Assembly (NCBI GenBank): GCA_963761775.1
Contig: CAVXIF010000011.1
Coordinates: 186,001 to 250,000, forward strand
DNA: 64,000 nucleotides
DNA from: Parerythrobacter_A sp963761775
GTDB taxonomy: Bacteria > Pseudomonadota > Alphaproteobacteria > Sphingomonadales > Sphingomonadaceae
Direction: 5' to 3'
Below are positions 8,528 to 16,385 of this stretch, in pieces. The notes under the pieces are model-generated. The model was given only the letters and a program-made list of their open reading frames with translations. It made no database searches and was not told where the DNA came from. A program made the position numbers and the translations under genes. Position 1 is the first letter of the stretch. The number at the start of each line of letters is the position of its first letter.

Positions 8528-9274
8528 CTACCGGTCGCGCAGCCAGCCTGTAATGGCATAGCGGCCGATGGGCGCGAAGGGCGGGACATACTGCACCGCG
8601 TGGGCGCGCGGCACCGCGAACATGTTGAGAGTGTTGAAGCGCGGCCGATAGCCCGCCTCGATATCGCCATCGCCATCGTAAAAAACCAGATGCCCGCCCC
8701 AGTCGGGCCGCCATTCGTCGACGGTAAAATTGAGCACGTAAGCGACGCGCCAGCCTTCGGCGACGTGGCTGTCATTGTGCTGCCCGAGAAAGTGGTTCGC
8801 GCCATAAACGGTCGCCTGTCCGTCCGCCTTCACGAGCTCCGCAATGCCGGTGATGGTGCGGGCGAGATCGAGAAATTCCGGGGCGTTGAGATATTCGAGC
8901 AGCAATTCATGCGGCCCGCCCGGTGCCCAGCCTTCCTGAACGGCCTGAACCAGCGAATATTGCGCGTAACGATAGGCGTAGTCGCCACGCCGCGCTGCAT
9001 CGTCGGTCGCCTTGAACATGCGCTGCATGCGCTGCTGCCCGTCCGGCGTGCGGGTGTCGGCGGCAAGGATCTGTTCGGGCGGGCGGGTTTCGCCGCCCTC
9101 GTCCGCTTGGCCCGCGTAGCCCCACGGCGTCTGTTGCGAGAGGATGGTGCGTATCTCGCGCGCGGTTTCATCCGTCAGCACGCCGCGTACCTGCACGCGC
9201 CCGTCGGCGGCGAAGCGGGCGGCCAGCGCGGCACGGTCGAGGCCGGGATTGAGTTCGAACAGTGCCTTCGCCAT
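8528..9274 (-). CDS. 2OG-Fe(II) oxygenase (prolyl hydroxylase-like)
   Basis: 248 residues, cytoplasmic dioxygenase using 2-oxoglutarate, O2 and Fe(II). The double-stranded beta-helix core shows the facial triad: H-x-D in GQHNDSHV (His166, Asp168), the distal His225 in RAHAV, and Arg238 in RYAITGWL for 2-oxoglutarate binding. The DWGGHLVFYDGDG stretch and the RYAITGWLR ending resemble Tpa1/Ofd1-type prolyl hydroxylases that act on proteins. About 100 N-terminal residues precede the core. It is the first gene of a three-gene operon and is divergent from the thiolase gene. The catalytic assignment is well supported; the substrate is unknown, and a protein target is an inference from the fold subgroup and the TPR partner. 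Confidence 0.85.
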   Translation of the reverse strand: MAKALFELNPGLDRAALAARFAADGRVQVRGVLTDETAREIRTILSQQTPWGYAGQADEGGETRPPEQILAADTRTPDGQQRMQRMFKATDDAARRGDYAYRYAQYSLVQAVQEGWAPGGPHELLLEYLNAPEFLDLARTITGIAELVKADGQATVYGANHFLGQHNDSHVAEGWRVAYVLNFTVDEWRPDWGGHLVFYDGDGDIEAGYRPRFNTLNMFAVPRAHAVQYVPPFAPIGRYAITGWLRDR

Positions 9275-9370
9275 CGTGCCATGACGATAGGGGGCACGCG
9301 CTGCAGGCTCAAGCCCGCTTGACCCGCTCCGGCCCGCTGCCTAACCCTCGTGCCGACACCTTAACCCTTA

Positions 9371-9394
9371 CGCGAACGGAAGGTTCTGTTCGCG
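9371..9394. promoter_or_regulatory. inverted repeat before the thiolase start
   Basis: CGCGAAC (9371-9377) and GTTCGCG (9388-9394) form a 7-base inverted repeat with a 10-base gap, in the 133-base divergent promoter region and 13 bases before the thiolase start codon. A regulator site or leader hairpin is possible. It does not match the palindrome before the MarR gene. Confidence 0.35.
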
Positions 9395-9407
9395 CCGGAG
9401 AGACACC

Positions 9408-10580
9408 ATGCCAGCAGCCTATATCGTCGACGCCGTCCGCACCGCCGGGGGCCGCCGTGGCGGTCGCCTTGCCGGGGTTCACCCGGTCGATCTGGCGGCG
9501 CAATCGCTCGACGCGCTGATGGAGCGTAGCGGTATCGACCCCAAGGCGGTGGACGATGTGGTCATGGGCTGCGTCAGCCAGGGCGGCGAGCAGGCGATGC
9601 AGGTCGGCCGCAATGCGGTGCTGGCATCGAAGCATCTGGGCGAAAGCACGCCCGCCGTCACTATCGACCGGCAATGCGGCAGCAGCCAGCAGGCGATCCA
9701 GTTCGCCGCGCAGGCGGTGATGAGCGGCACGCAGGATGTCGTCATCGCCAGCGGTGTGGAAAGCATGAGCCGCGTGCCGATGGGCTCGACCGCGATGTTC
9801 CACATGAAAGAGGGACTGGGCAACTACAAGTCGCCCGGCCTGGAACAGAAATATCCCGGCATCCAGTGGTCCCAGTTCATGGGTGCCGAGATGATGGCGA
9901 AGAAGCACGGTTTCTCGAAAGAGGACCTCGACCGGTTCGCGCTCGAAAGCCACCAGAAGGCGATCGCCGCGACCAAGGCAGGCAAATTCGATGCAGAGAT
10001 CGTGCCGATCACGGTGGAAACGCCCGAAGGCGAAGAACAGCATACGGTCGACGAAGGCATACGCTTCGACGCGACGATGGAAAGCATCGGCAGCGTCAAG
10101 CTGTTGCAGCCCGATGGCAAGATTACCGCCGCAAATGCCAGCCAGATTTGCGACGGATCGAGCGCGGTGCTGGTGGTGTCGGAGGAAATGCTCAAGACAC
10201 ACGGACTGACACCGCTGGCGCGTATTCATACGATGAAAGTGACGGCAGGCGATCCGGTCATCATGCTGGAAGAGCCGCTGTTCGCAACAGACAAGGCGCT
10301 GAAGGCGGCGGGGCTCGGCATCGATGATATCGATCTGTACGAGGTCAACGAGGCTTTTGCGCCCGTCCCGCTGGCGTGGCTCAAGCATACCGGGGCCGAC
10401 CCGGAAAAGCTGAACGTCAATGGTGGTGCGATTGCACTGGGCCACCCGCTTGGCGCGAGTGGCACCAAGCTGATGGCAACCATGCTGCACGCGCTGAAGG
10501 CAAGCGGAGGCAAATACGGGCTGCAAACGATGTGCGAAGGCGGCGGCGTTGCCAATGTCACCATTGTCGAAATGGTCTAG
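9408..10580 (+). CDS. acetyl-CoA C-acyltransferase (thiolase)
   Basis: 390-residue thiolase, the usual length for FadA/PhaA-type enzymes, which cleave 3-ketoacyl-CoA or condense two acyl-CoAs. The nucleophile is Cys90 in DRQCGSSQQA, with His346 in GGAIALGHPLGASG and the second catalytic cysteine Cys376 in MCEGGG; all are present. The NEAFA motif lies at about residue 320. GGAGAG precedes the ATG. It is followed by an SDR of the hydroxyacyl-CoA dehydrogenase type, a MarR regulator and an enoyl-CoA hydratase, so degradative beta-oxidation is the likely role. Whether it prefers short or long chains cannot be read from the sequence. Confidence 0.93.
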   Translation: MPAAYIVDAVRTAGGRRGGRLAGVHPVDLAAQSLDALMERSGIDPKAVDDVVMGCVSQGGEQAMQVGRNAVLASKHLGESTPAVTIDRQCGSSQQAIQFAAQAVMSGTQDVVIASGVESMSRVPMGSTAMFHMKEGLGNYKSPGLEQKYPGIQWSQFMGAEMMAKKHGFSKEDLDRFALESHQKAIAATKAGKFDAEIVPITVETPEGEEQHTVDEGIRFDATMESIGSVKLLQPDGKITAANASQICDGSSAVLVVSEEMLKTHGLTPLARIHTMKVTAGDPVIMLEEPLFATDKALKAAGLGIDDIDLYEVNEAFAPVPLAWLKHTGADPEKLNVNGGAIALGHPLGASGTKLMATMLHALKASGGKYGLQTMCEGGGVANVTIVEMV

Positions 10581-10596
10581 CCGTCAACCAAATTTC

Positions 10597-10688
10597 CCGT
10601 TCGTGCTGAGCCAGTCGAAGCACTGCTCTTTCTTGGAGCGCGGTATTGAAAATAAAGAACAGCCCTTCGACAAGCTCAGGGCGAACGG
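10597..10688. repeat. palindromic intergenic repeat, sphingomonad type
   Basis: Two imperfectly complementary arms of about 34 bases. The left arm reads CCGTTCGtgCTGAGCcaGT and continues CGAAGcaCTGcTCTT. The right arm is its inverse and carries CCCTTCGACAAGCTCAGGGC. They are separated by about 22 bases and can fold into a long hairpin between the thiolase and SDR genes. I recall very similar elements scattered between genes in sphingomonads; I found no second copy in this window. Confidence 0.75.
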
Positions 10689-10709
10689 ATTTTGATTGAG
10701 GAGAGAACA

Positions 10710-11501
10710 ATGGAAGTTACCGAAAACACCCCCGCTGTCGTCACCGGCGGTGCTTCGGGCCTTGGCGCCGCCACGGCGCGCGCATTGGCTGCGAAAGGCG
10801 CGAAAGTCGCCATTTTCGATATGAACGAGGAAACCGGCAATGCCGTCGCCAGCGAGATCGGCGGCGTTTTCTGCAAGGTCAATGTGACCAGCGACGACGA
10901 TGTCGATGCAGGCTTCGCCAAGGCGCGCGAGGCGCATGGGCAGGAGCGCATCCTGGTGAATTGCGCCGGCATTGGCAACGCGATCAAAACTGCCAGCCGG
11001 GACAAGCAGTCGGGCGAGATCAAGCACTTTCCGCTATCCGCATTCGAGTTCGTCATCCAGGTCAACCTGATCGGCACGTTCCGTTGCATCGCCAAATCGG
11101 CAGCGGGCATGATGACGCTTGACCCGATGGAGGGCGGCGATGATGGCGCGCGCGGGGCCATCGTCAATACCGCATCTGTCGCCGCCGAAGACGGCCAGAT
11201 CGGGCAGGCGGCCTATTCCGCATCGAAGGGCGGGGTGGTCGGCATGACGCTGCCCATCGCACGCGACCTGATGCGCGAGGGCATTCGCGTGAACACGATC
11301 CTGCCGGGCATTTTCAACACCCCGCTGATGAACGCTGCACCGCCACAGGTGAAGGAAGCACTGGCCGCGTCGGTGCCGTTCCCCAAGCGGCTTGGTAATG
11401 CCGAGGAATATGCCAAGCTGGCGATGTGCATGATCGAAACCGGCTATTTCAACGGCGAAGACGTGCGCCTCGACGGCGGTATCCGGATGGCGCCGAGATA
11501 A
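10710..11501 (+). CDS. SDR, 3-hydroxyacyl-CoA dehydrogenase type 2-like
   Basis: 263-residue short-chain dehydrogenase/reductase. The ATG at 10710 is chosen over an in-frame ATG at 10692 because GGAGAG lies 7 bases upstream of it. The NAD-binding TGGASGLG is at about residues 12-19, NCAGIG at about 87-92, catalytic Ser in NTASVAAEDG, and Tyr169/Lys173 in AYSASKGG. The overall layout (insertion after NCAGIG, PGIFNTPL near the end) matches the HSD17B10/type II 3-hydroxyacyl-CoA dehydrogenase subgroup. Its position after a thiolase and before an enoyl-CoA hydratase supports the NAD-dependent step of beta-oxidation. Confidence 0.88.
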   Translation: MEVTENTPAVVTGGASGLGAATARALAAKGAKVAIFDMNEETGNAVASEIGGVFCKVNVTSDDDVDAGFAKAREAHGQERILVNCAGIGNAIKTASRDKQSGEIKHFPLSAFEFVIQVNLIGTFRCIAKSAAGMMTLDPMEGGDDGARGAIVNTASVAAEDGQIGQAAYSASKGGVVGMTLPIARDLMREGIRVNTILPGIFNTPLMNAAPPQVKEALAASVPFPKRLGNAEEYAKLAMCMIETGYFNGEDVRLDGGIRMAPR

Positions 11502-11517
11502 CCACGCACTTGCCTTT

Positions 11518-11544
11518 GAAACCGGTTTCATTAGAAACCGGTTC
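11518..11544. promoter_or_regulatory. tandem palindrome, probable MarR-family operator
   Basis: A perfect 12-base palindrome GAAACCGGTTTC (11518-11529) is followed 16 bases later by GAAACCGGTTC (11534-11544), which abuts the ATG of the MarR gene. MarR proteins bind palindromes of about this size close to their own start, so autoregulation of the regulator and the downstream hydratase is likely. An internal promoter within the operon is implied but not visible. Confidence 0.6.
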
Positions 11545-12027
11545 ATGGCGAAAATATCCGATCTGAAAGAGGGCGGGGTGGACGAGTTCCACCTCGCCGA
11601 ATTCCTGCCCTATCAATTGTCGCGGGCGGCCAACGCCGTCAGCAGCCGCATCGCGCAGGTCTATCGCACCGAGTTTGCATTGAGCGTGCCCGAATGGCGC
11701 GTCATGGCGACGCTGGGCGATAGCGGCGAGGCGACGCAGCGTATGCTGGTCGCCCGCATCCAGACGGACAAGGTGGCGGTCAATCGTGCGTGCAAGCGGC
11801 TGGAAGCGCGCCAGCTGATACGCCGCTTGCCGAATGCCGCCGACGGACGCTCGCACCTGCTCGACCTGACGCCGGAGGGCCTGGCGATGCACGACGCGAT
11901 CGTTCCGCGTGCCCGCGCCATCGAGACGGACTTGCTGGCGCAATTCAATCCGGCGGACGAAGCCCGCTTTCGCGCCACGCTGACCCTGATCGGCAATCTG
12001 GCGCAGCAGGGCGGCGCGCAAACGTGA
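11545..12027 (+). CDS. MarR family transcriptional regulator
   Basis: 160 residues with the MarR winged helix-turn-helix core. The helix pair around VPEWRVMATLGDSGEATQ is followed by the recognition helix region (DKVAVNRACKRLEARQLI), the wing RRLPNAADGRSHLLDLTPEG and a C-terminal dimer helix. Such proteins often sense acyl or aryl-CoA ligands. It sits between the hydroxyacyl-CoA dehydrogenase and enoyl-CoA hydratase genes and its start codon is occupied by a doubled palindrome, so it probably represses part of this fatty or aromatic acid operon. The stop overlaps the GTG start of the hydratase by 4 bases. Confidence 0.9.
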   Translation: MAKISDLKEGGVDEFHLAEFLPYQLSRAANAVSSRIAQVYRTEFALSVPEWRVMATLGDSGEATQRMLVARIQTDKVAVNRACKRLEARQLIRRLPNAADGRSHLLDLTPEGLAMHDAIVPRARAIETDLLAQFNPADEARFRATLTLIGNLAQQGGAQT

Positions 12028-12896
12028 ACGAACGCACGCAGATCTCGCTCGAGAAGCGCGAACGGATCGCCACGCTGACGCTCGACCGGCCAGACCGGAT
12101 GAACGCCTTCACGCCGACAATGATGGACGAGCTGATCGCCGCCATCGACGAGACCGATGCCGATGACGAGGTGCGCGCCGTCATTGTAACCGGTGCGGGC
12201 GAGCGCGCGTTTTGCGCTGGCGCCGACCTCGCGCCGCAGAACGGCACGCAGCCTTTCGCCAGCACCGAAGAAGTGGCGGACCTGTCCGACCCCGTGGTGC
12301 GCGATGGCGGCGGCAAGCTGACGCTGCGGTTCTACAACAGCAAGAAGCCGATGATCGCGGCAGTGAACGGCGTCGCCGTCGGCGTCGGTGCAACCATGCA
12401 GCTGCCGATGGATATGCGGCTCGCCAGCGACACCGCGCGGTTCGGCTTCGTCTTCGCGCGACGCGGTATCGTGCCCGAAGCGGCGTCGAGCTGGTTCCTG
12501 CCTCGCCTGGTGGGCATGAGCCAGGCGATGGAATGGTGCATGACGGGCCGCGTATTCGACGCAGCCGAAGCGCAGCGCGGCGGCCTGGTGCGGTCGGTCC
12601 ACACGCCGGGCGCGCTGATGGACGCCGCCTATGCCCTTGCGCATGAAATTGCGGACAACACCAGCGCCGTTTCGGTAGCGATGACGCGGGCGATGCTTTG
12701 GCGGCTGGGCGCGGGCGGGCATCCTATGGACGCGCATCGCGTGGACAGCCGCGCAATCTATACCCTGTCGCGCGGGCCCGACGCAGCCGAAGGCATTGCC
12801 AGCTTTCTAGACAAACGCCCTGCCGACTATCCGGCAACCGTCACCGGGGACATGCCCGACTTCTACCCGTGGTGGGACGAGCCGGACTACGAATAG
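12024..12896 (+). CDS. enoyl-CoA hydratase/isomerase family protein
   Basis: 290-residue crotonase-fold enzyme. The start is the GTG at 12024, which overlaps the MarR stop (GTGA); the open frame further upstream is out of register with any family member. ERIATLTLDRPDRMNAF is the family's N-terminal signature. The oxyanion-hole segments are GERAFCAGADL and NGVAVGVGATM, and RRGIVPEAASSWFLPRLVG holds the catalytic glutamate region. It likely hydrates trans-2-enoyl-CoA, though crotonases are diverse. It completes the thiolase/dehydrogenase/hydratase set in this operon. Confidence 0.9.
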   Translation: MNERTQISLEKRERIATLTLDRPDRMNAFTPTMMDELIAAIDETDADDEVRAVIVTGAGERAFCAGADLAPQNGTQPFASTEEVADLSDPVVRDGGGKLTLRFYNSKKPMIAAVNGVAVGVGATMQLPMDMRLASDTARFGFVFARRGIVPEAASSWFLPRLVGMSQAMEWCMTGRVFDAAEAQRGGLVRSVHTPGALMDAAYALAHEIADNTSAVSVAMTRAMLWRLGAGGHPMDAHRVDSRAIYTLSRGPDAAEGIASFLDKRPADYPATVTGDMPDFYPWWDEPDYE

Positions 12897-12932
12897 CAGT
12901 CCGGCCCGCACCTTGGGGAAACCGTCCCGGCG

Positions 12933-13940
12933 TTAGCCGCCAAGCCCGTCGCCGGAGAAGGCGTCGCTGATCGAGCAGGCCGCGGGGCCGAGGATCACGA
13001 TAAACAGAACCGGCAGGATGAACAGGATGAGCGGGATCGTCATAATGGCGGGCAGGCGTGCGGCCTTTTCCTCGGCCCGCATCATGCGTTCGTTGCGAAA
13101 TTCGGCCGACAATACGCGCAGTGCGCTGGCAAGCGGCGTACCGTAGCGTTCGGTCTGCACCATCGTGGTGACTACGCCCGCCACCGCTTCCAGATTGACG
13201 CGATAGGCCAGATTGTCGAACGCCTGCTTGCGTTCGGACAGGAAGGACAGTTCGATGGCGGTCAGCGCGAATTCGTCGCCCAGTTCGGGATAGGCGCGGC
13301 CCAGTTCCTTCGCCACGCGGTTGAACGCGGCATCGACGGTCAGACCCGCTTCGGCGCAGATGACGAGCAGGTCTAGCGCGTCGGGCAAGCCCTTCTGGAT
13401 TTCCTTGGTGCGCTTGCCCGCCTTGTTGGACAGGAAAATCTCCGGCCCCTTGTATCCGGCAAAGATTAGCGCAGCCATCGCCATGACTTTTTTCATTTCC
13501 CAGTCGGGAAACACCTGAACGACGTAAAGGGCGACGAACCCTGCCAGACCCAGCACAATCGGCAGGACCATCCGCAGGCCGATGATGAGGACGGCCAGTT
13601 CCTTGTTGCGATAGCCGGCATAGGCAAGCTTCTGCTGGATCGTATCGACCTGGCTTTGCTGAAGGACTTTCATGCCCGCCAGCGTGTCTTTCATCTTTTC
13701 GGTGCCTTCGGTCTTCCGGACCAGGCTTTGCCGCTTGCGCGCCGGACCCTTGACGATGCCGGCCTTCAGCTCGTCGCGCCGCGCGCTCAATGATTTCACG
13801 CGTTTCGCCATCGGGTCGCGCACCGTGACGGCGGCGTAGATCGCGAACACCACAGCCAGTGCCGCAACGCCCGACAGGATCGATCCGACAAGAATGATGT
13901 CCACGCCCAGAAGGGTAGGGCCGGCTCCGGAATTTAGCAT
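12933..13940 (-). CDS. tadC: TadC, inner-membrane platform protein of Tad/Flp pilus
   Basis: 335 residues, type II secretion system F (GspF) family. The N-terminal membrane helix (about 14-37) and a middle pair (about 115-165) flank a cytoplasmic part with KGLPDALDLLVICAEAGL, the F-domain signature of TadC. A helix near the C-terminus (IPLILFILPVLFIVIL) closes it. It partners TadB as the membrane base for pilus extrusion. It is the last recognisable gene of the minus-strand cpa/tad locus, 28 bases after tadB. No TadD-like TPR gene follows. Confidence 0.92.
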   Translation of the reverse strand: MLNSGAGPTLLGVDIILVGSILSGVAALAVVFAIYAAVTVRDPMAKRVKSLSARRDELKAGIVKGPARKRQSLVRKTEGTEKMKDTLAGMKVLQQSQVDTIQQKLAYAGYRNKELAVLIIGLRMVLPIVLGLAGFVALYVVQVFPDWEMKKVMAMAALIFAGYKGPEIFLSNKAGKRTKEIQKGLPDALDLLVICAEAGLTVDAAFNRVAKELGRAYPELGDEFALTAIELSFLSERKQAFDNLAYRVNLEAVAGVVTTMVQTERYGTPLASALRVLSAEFRNERMMRAEEKAARLPAIMTIPLILFILPVLFIVILGPAACSISDAFSGDGLGG

Positions 13941-13968
13941 GATCGCGTGTCCATTTGCGGTTCCATCG

Positions 13969-14940
13969 TCAGATCTCGAAGCTGACCATCTTGGCCATGA
14001 TCAAGGCCCCGATGCTCATCCAGGTCAGGCCGCCAAGACCCGCGACGATCAGGCGTTCTTCGTAGAAGAAGCCTTCGATATAGCTGGGGTTGATCCAGTA
14101 GATCATGCCGAACACCATGAACGGCAGGGCGCCCACGATGTAGGCAGATGCCTTGGATTCCGAACTCATGGCCTTGATTTTGAGCTTCATCTGGCTGCGT
14201 TTGCGCAACACGTCGGCAAGGTTGCTCAAGGTTTCAGCAAGGTTGCCGCCCGTCTCGCGCTGGATGGCGATGGTAATGCAGAAGAATCCGAATTCAGCGA
14301 TGCCGAGTTTGTCGGCGGCGTCCTGAAGCGACTCTTCCATCGATTTACCGATGCGGATGCGCTCCACGATGGCCTTGAACTCCACGCCAACCGGGCCGGG
14401 CACTTCCTGCGCGACCACAGATAGTGTTTCGGTCACGGGCAGGCCGGACCTGAGGCCACGCACCAGCAATTCGATGGCGTCGGGGAACTTCGCGTTGAAG
14501 TTGGCGGTGCGTTTCTTGATAAAATAGTTCAGCACGAAATGCGGCAGGCCCATGCCGATGACCAGTCCGACGCCGAGCGCCAGCGGGATCGCGCCGGAGC
14601 GCAGGTAGATCAGCACCGCCAGCCCCAGCGAAATGCCGAGCGAGGTGTAGAGATATTGCGTCACCGTCCATGTCTTGCCGCTGCGGTCGAGACGGATATT
14701 GAGCGCCTCGATGCGAGAGGTCGAACCGGCAGCATGCTGCACTTTCGGACGGCGCGAGGCGATAGCCTTCTTAAGCTGTGATTCGACTTGGGTGTCGGTG
14801 CTTTCGGAATGCCGGAACCGCACCGCTTGCATGCGGCGCTGGCTTTCCTTCGCGGAATTCGGACCGGCAAAGGCGAGGTAGGCGACGACCATGAAGGACA
14901 TCAGACCACCACCCACCAGCAGGAGCTGTAAAATGCTCAT
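13969..14940 (-). CDS. tadB: TadB, inner-membrane platform protein of Tad/Flp pilus
   Basis: 323 residues, GspF family. It has an N-terminal membrane helix (ILQLLLVGGGLMSFMVVAYL), two central helices at about 95-145, the F-domain FPDAIELLVRGLRSGLPVTETL, and two C-terminal helices. It forms the inner-membrane platform with TadC. In other alphaproteobacteria the gene directly upstream is the CpaF/TadA ATPase. Here the upstream neighbour is cpaE, only 118 bases away, so the motor gene is missing from the expected slot. Confidence 0.92.
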   Translation of the reverse strand: MSILQLLLVGGGLMSFMVVAYLAFAGPNSAKESQRRMQAVRFRHSESTDTQVESQLKKAIASRRPKVQHAAGSTSRIEALNIRLDRSGKTWTVTQYLYTSLGISLGLAVLIYLRSGAIPLALGVGLVIGMGLPHFVLNYFIKKRTANFNAKFPDAIELLVRGLRSGLPVTETLSVVAQEVPGPVGVEFKAIVERIRIGKSMEESLQDAADKLGIAEFGFFCITIAIQRETGGNLAETLSNLADVLRKRSQMKLKIKAMSSESKASAYIVGALPFMVFGMIYWINPSYIEGFFYEERLIVAGLGGLTWMSIGALIMAKMVSFEI

Positions 14941-14941
14941 C

Positions 14942-15058
14942 CGCCCGACCTAACCTTTCTCATCTCTTCGTTTCGCGGCTGCGCTCTTGCGGGCGCACCA
15001 CCTTTGTCCGTGTGGAGCCGGAGGATTTGTGCCCCGGCCCGCCATGCGTTGTCGGGCG
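14942..15058. other. 117-bp segment occupying the usual cpaF position
   Basis: The whole spacer between the cpaE stop and the tadB start is bounded by an 8-base inverted repeat, CGCCCGAC at 14942-14949 and GTCGGGCG at 15051-15058. None of its frames reads like the N- or C-terminus of a CpaF ATPase. The longest minus-strand frame is 31 codons (starting at about 15045) and looks like chance. It may be a deletion scar or a small inserted element. Confidence 0.5.
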
Positions 15059-16357
15059 CTATTGCGCGGTTGCCTTCTCCGCCTTCTTGGCGGAACCCGG
15101 CTTGTCCTTCTTCGCCAGCAGCGATTTCAGGTCGAAATTGCCCAATAGCGATTTCTTGGCGGGTTCATCCGCCTCGATCGCCTCGTCGGAAGCACCGATA
15201 ACCCGCTCGGCCAGTTGCTTGATAACGGTCGTTGCCTTGCTGCCCTTGTTGGCTTCGGCAAAGGTCTGGCCCAGTTTCCCGGCATTGACCGCTGCCTTGA
15301 TGTCGTAAGGCACGAGGAAATCGATCTTGCGTTCGATGGAGGCTTCGAAATCCGCCTTGCTCATTTCGGCCAGGTTGCCCTGCACCTTGTTCGCCACGAT
15401 CAGCGGCGTTGCGTGGGCGGCGTTCGTTTTCAGCCAGCTGAGGATGCGGATCGTGTCGCGGGCCGAAGCCAGCGTCATTTCCGTGCCCAGAACCACCACG
15501 TTCACGTCTGCCAGCAAATGCGGGAAGTTGATCAGCATGTTGCGCGGCAGATCGATCACGGTCATCTCGAACGCCTGTCGGAACTCTTCCTCCAGTTGCA
15601 GGAAGGCCGAACCGTCGGTCATCAGCGGCGAGCTGATCGGTGCTTCCGCCGACAGGATCGCGAGATGGTCGTTGGCGCGGATCATGGCGCGTTCGATGAA
15701 CAGCCCGTCGATACGGCTGGGATTGTCGATGGCATCGGTCAGTCCGCGACCCGGTTCCAGATCGAGCGCCAGCGCGCCGGTGCCGAAATGCACATCCAGA
15801 TCGAGCAGCGCGGTCGGCAGCTTGTGATCTTCGCCGAACAGCCACGCGAGGGAGGTTGCCAGCATCGACGCACCGACACCGCCGCGGGTGCCGACGACAG
15901 CAGTGGAGATATGGCGCTTGGCCGCTTCGGGATCGCTGGAGCGCGGGGCGGAGAACACCGCCTGCGCCTGGTTCAGAGAGTCGCGTAACTGGCCTGCGGA
16001 AAGCGGTTTCAGCAGGTAGTCGTGAATGCCGCTGCCCAAAAGGTCGCGATACAGGCGCACGTCGTTAACCTGGCCGATGGCGATAACCACAGTACCGGGT
16101 TCGCAAACCTCGGCCAGTGCGTTGATATCGTTCAGCGGATCGCCACTTTCGGACAGATCGACCATCAGGATGTTCGGGCTCGCCGCCACGGACAGCGACT
16201 GCACGGCATTGCGCAGTCCGCCCTTGGCGCATTTTTCCGGTTGCCAGCCCATTTCGATGACAACGGGGCGCAGCACATCGAGCGCGGCCTCGTCGCAGAT
16301 ATAGGCGGCAAACGGATCGCGATTGGCCTGACCGTTGGGTTTCCAGGGTGCGTTCAT
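15059..16357 (-). CDS. cpaE: CpaE/TadZ, pilus localisation ATPase-like protein
   Basis: 432 residues. The ATG at 16357 is preferred over an upstream in-frame start because AGAGGGA precedes it. About residues 20-135 form a receiver-like domain. From about residue 150 a MinD/ParA-type domain begins with the deviant Walker A region GTRGGVGAS, then LDLDVHFGTGAL and VIDLPRN. TadZ proteins place the Tad machine at the pole and bind ATP. The Lys/Ala-rich C-terminus (KKDKPGSAKKAEKATAQ) is a low-complexity tail. It is 28 bases downstream of cpaD in the pilus operon. Confidence 0.92.
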   Translation of the reverse strand: MNAPWKPNGQANRDPFAAYICDEAALDVLRPVVIEMGWQPEKCAKGGLRNAVQSLSVAASPNILMVDLSESGDPLNDINALAEVCEPGTVVIAIGQVNDVRLYRDLLGSGIHDYLLKPLSAGQLRDSLNQAQAVFSAPRSSDPEAAKRHISTAVVGTRGGVGASMLATSLAWLFGEDHKLPTALLDLDVHFGTGALALDLEPGRGLTDAIDNPSRIDGLFIERAMIRANDHLAILSAEAPISSPLMTDGSAFLQLEEEFRQAFEMTVIDLPRNMLINFPHLLADVNVVVLGTEMTLASARDTIRILSWLKTNAAHATPLIVANKVQGNLAEMSKADFEASIERKIDFLVPYDIKAAVNAGKLGQTFAEANKGSKATTVIKQLAERVIGASDEAIEADEPAKKSLLGNFDLKSLLAKKDKPGSAKKAEKATAQ

Positions 16358-16385
16358 GGCTTCAGATTCCCTCTTGGATACTGGC

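Noticed and set aside
14950..15050. 31-codon minus-strand frame in the cpaE-tadB spacer
   Set aside because: No ribosome binding site, no similarity to CpaF or Flp pilins; the length is within chance.
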